From Pardosa pseudoannulata (taxonomy: Eukaryota > Arthropoda > Arachnida > Araneae > Lycosidae): a stretch of 64,000 nt of DNA. Both the position numbers and the translations under genes were made by a program. Within the stretch, counting starts at the first letter, position 1. Each line of letters begins with the position of its first letter. Positions 63,811 to 64,000 of this stretch are shown here, one piece after another. The notes beneath the pieces were generated by a model. The model ran no database searches and was not told where the DNA came from. It saw only the letters and a program-made list of their open reading frames with translations. The stretch is from contig CM063510.1 of NCBI GenBank assembly GCA_032207245.1, positions 47,068,225-47,132,224 of the forward strand, read 5' to 3'.

Positions 63811-64000
63811 GAGCGCAGATTGCATTCAAAAAGGTAGGTGTGCAACTGGTCGTTATAAAAGTCCTAAATACATGATATACACTTTCTACGGTTAATCATT
63901 GAGTTATAAGAGACACATACATTAGTCCATACATACAGACATCAAGACGAAAGTAGTCAAAATACACTCCAGATATGATCAAAAGGGATATTTAAAATTT

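Overview
This is an AT-rich, intron-containing eukaryotic window. It carries two recognisable host genes, about 11 copies of one tRNA-derived SINE and about 7 of another, and many decayed transposons. The gene sequences, the Tc1-like element with CACATTAATGTG termini and the general repeat make-up point to an arthropod. A chelicerate such as a spider or scorpion is my best guess, but that is inference. A run of 100 Ns (32991-33090) is an assembly gap, so order and distance across it are uncertain.

Host genes. Bases 1107-7525 (+) hold the last five coding exons of an ABCA-subfamily ABC transporter: D-loop, H-loop, C-terminal regulatory domain and stop codon, with correct GT-AG junctions and phases. 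Bases 28578-29075 (+) hold the first coding exon of a NHERF-type PDZ scaffold (GYGF loop), ending at a GT donor. No later NHERF exon was found. The rest is intron, intergenic DNA and repeats.

Transposon layout. 4.2 kb: a 231-bp hAT MITE with a perfect 8-bp duplication, inside an ABCA intron. 6.6 kb: a Gypsy-type integrase fragment, also intronic. 14.6-18.6 kb: a Ty1/copia element (-) with both LTRs and broken gag-pol. 19.5-21.2 kb: a Tc1-like transposon (-). 21.3-23.8 kb: a second dead copia (+). 25.2-28.4 kb: a BEL/Pao LTR, primer site and gag, split by a SINE and by nested palindromic DNA elements full of TGACGTCA motifs; this stack ends directly upstream of NHERF. 33.2-34.3 kb: a hAT element. 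34.6-36.2 kb: a mosaic of copia RNase H, SINE, LINE and a second SINE, the last interrupted by a TTAA-flanked piggyBac-like MITE. 39.8-42.5 kb: a Tigger/pogo element with an internal duplication, two SINEs and another TTAA MITE whose empty site survives in the duplicate. 44.4 kb: a BEL/Pao pol fragment. 45.9-46.7 kb: the 3' half of a LINE. 48.3-50.1 kb: two coding-like tandem repeats. 50.2-51.0 and 56.7-57.3 kb: two solo LTRs of one family in opposite orientation. 51.1-52.3 kb: a ~248-bp satellite. 55.4-57.5 kb: two more tandem arrays, each interrupted by a datable insertion. 59.0 kb: a near full-length SINE-B. 61.6-62.5 kb: a hAT element with a perfect 8-bp duplication.

The main value of the window is as a record of nested insertions, many with target-site duplications or internal empty sites that fix their order. 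I see no CRISPR, operon or new enzymatic system. The most biologically suggestive feature is the CRE-motif-rich transposon stack just upstream of the NHERF start codon.
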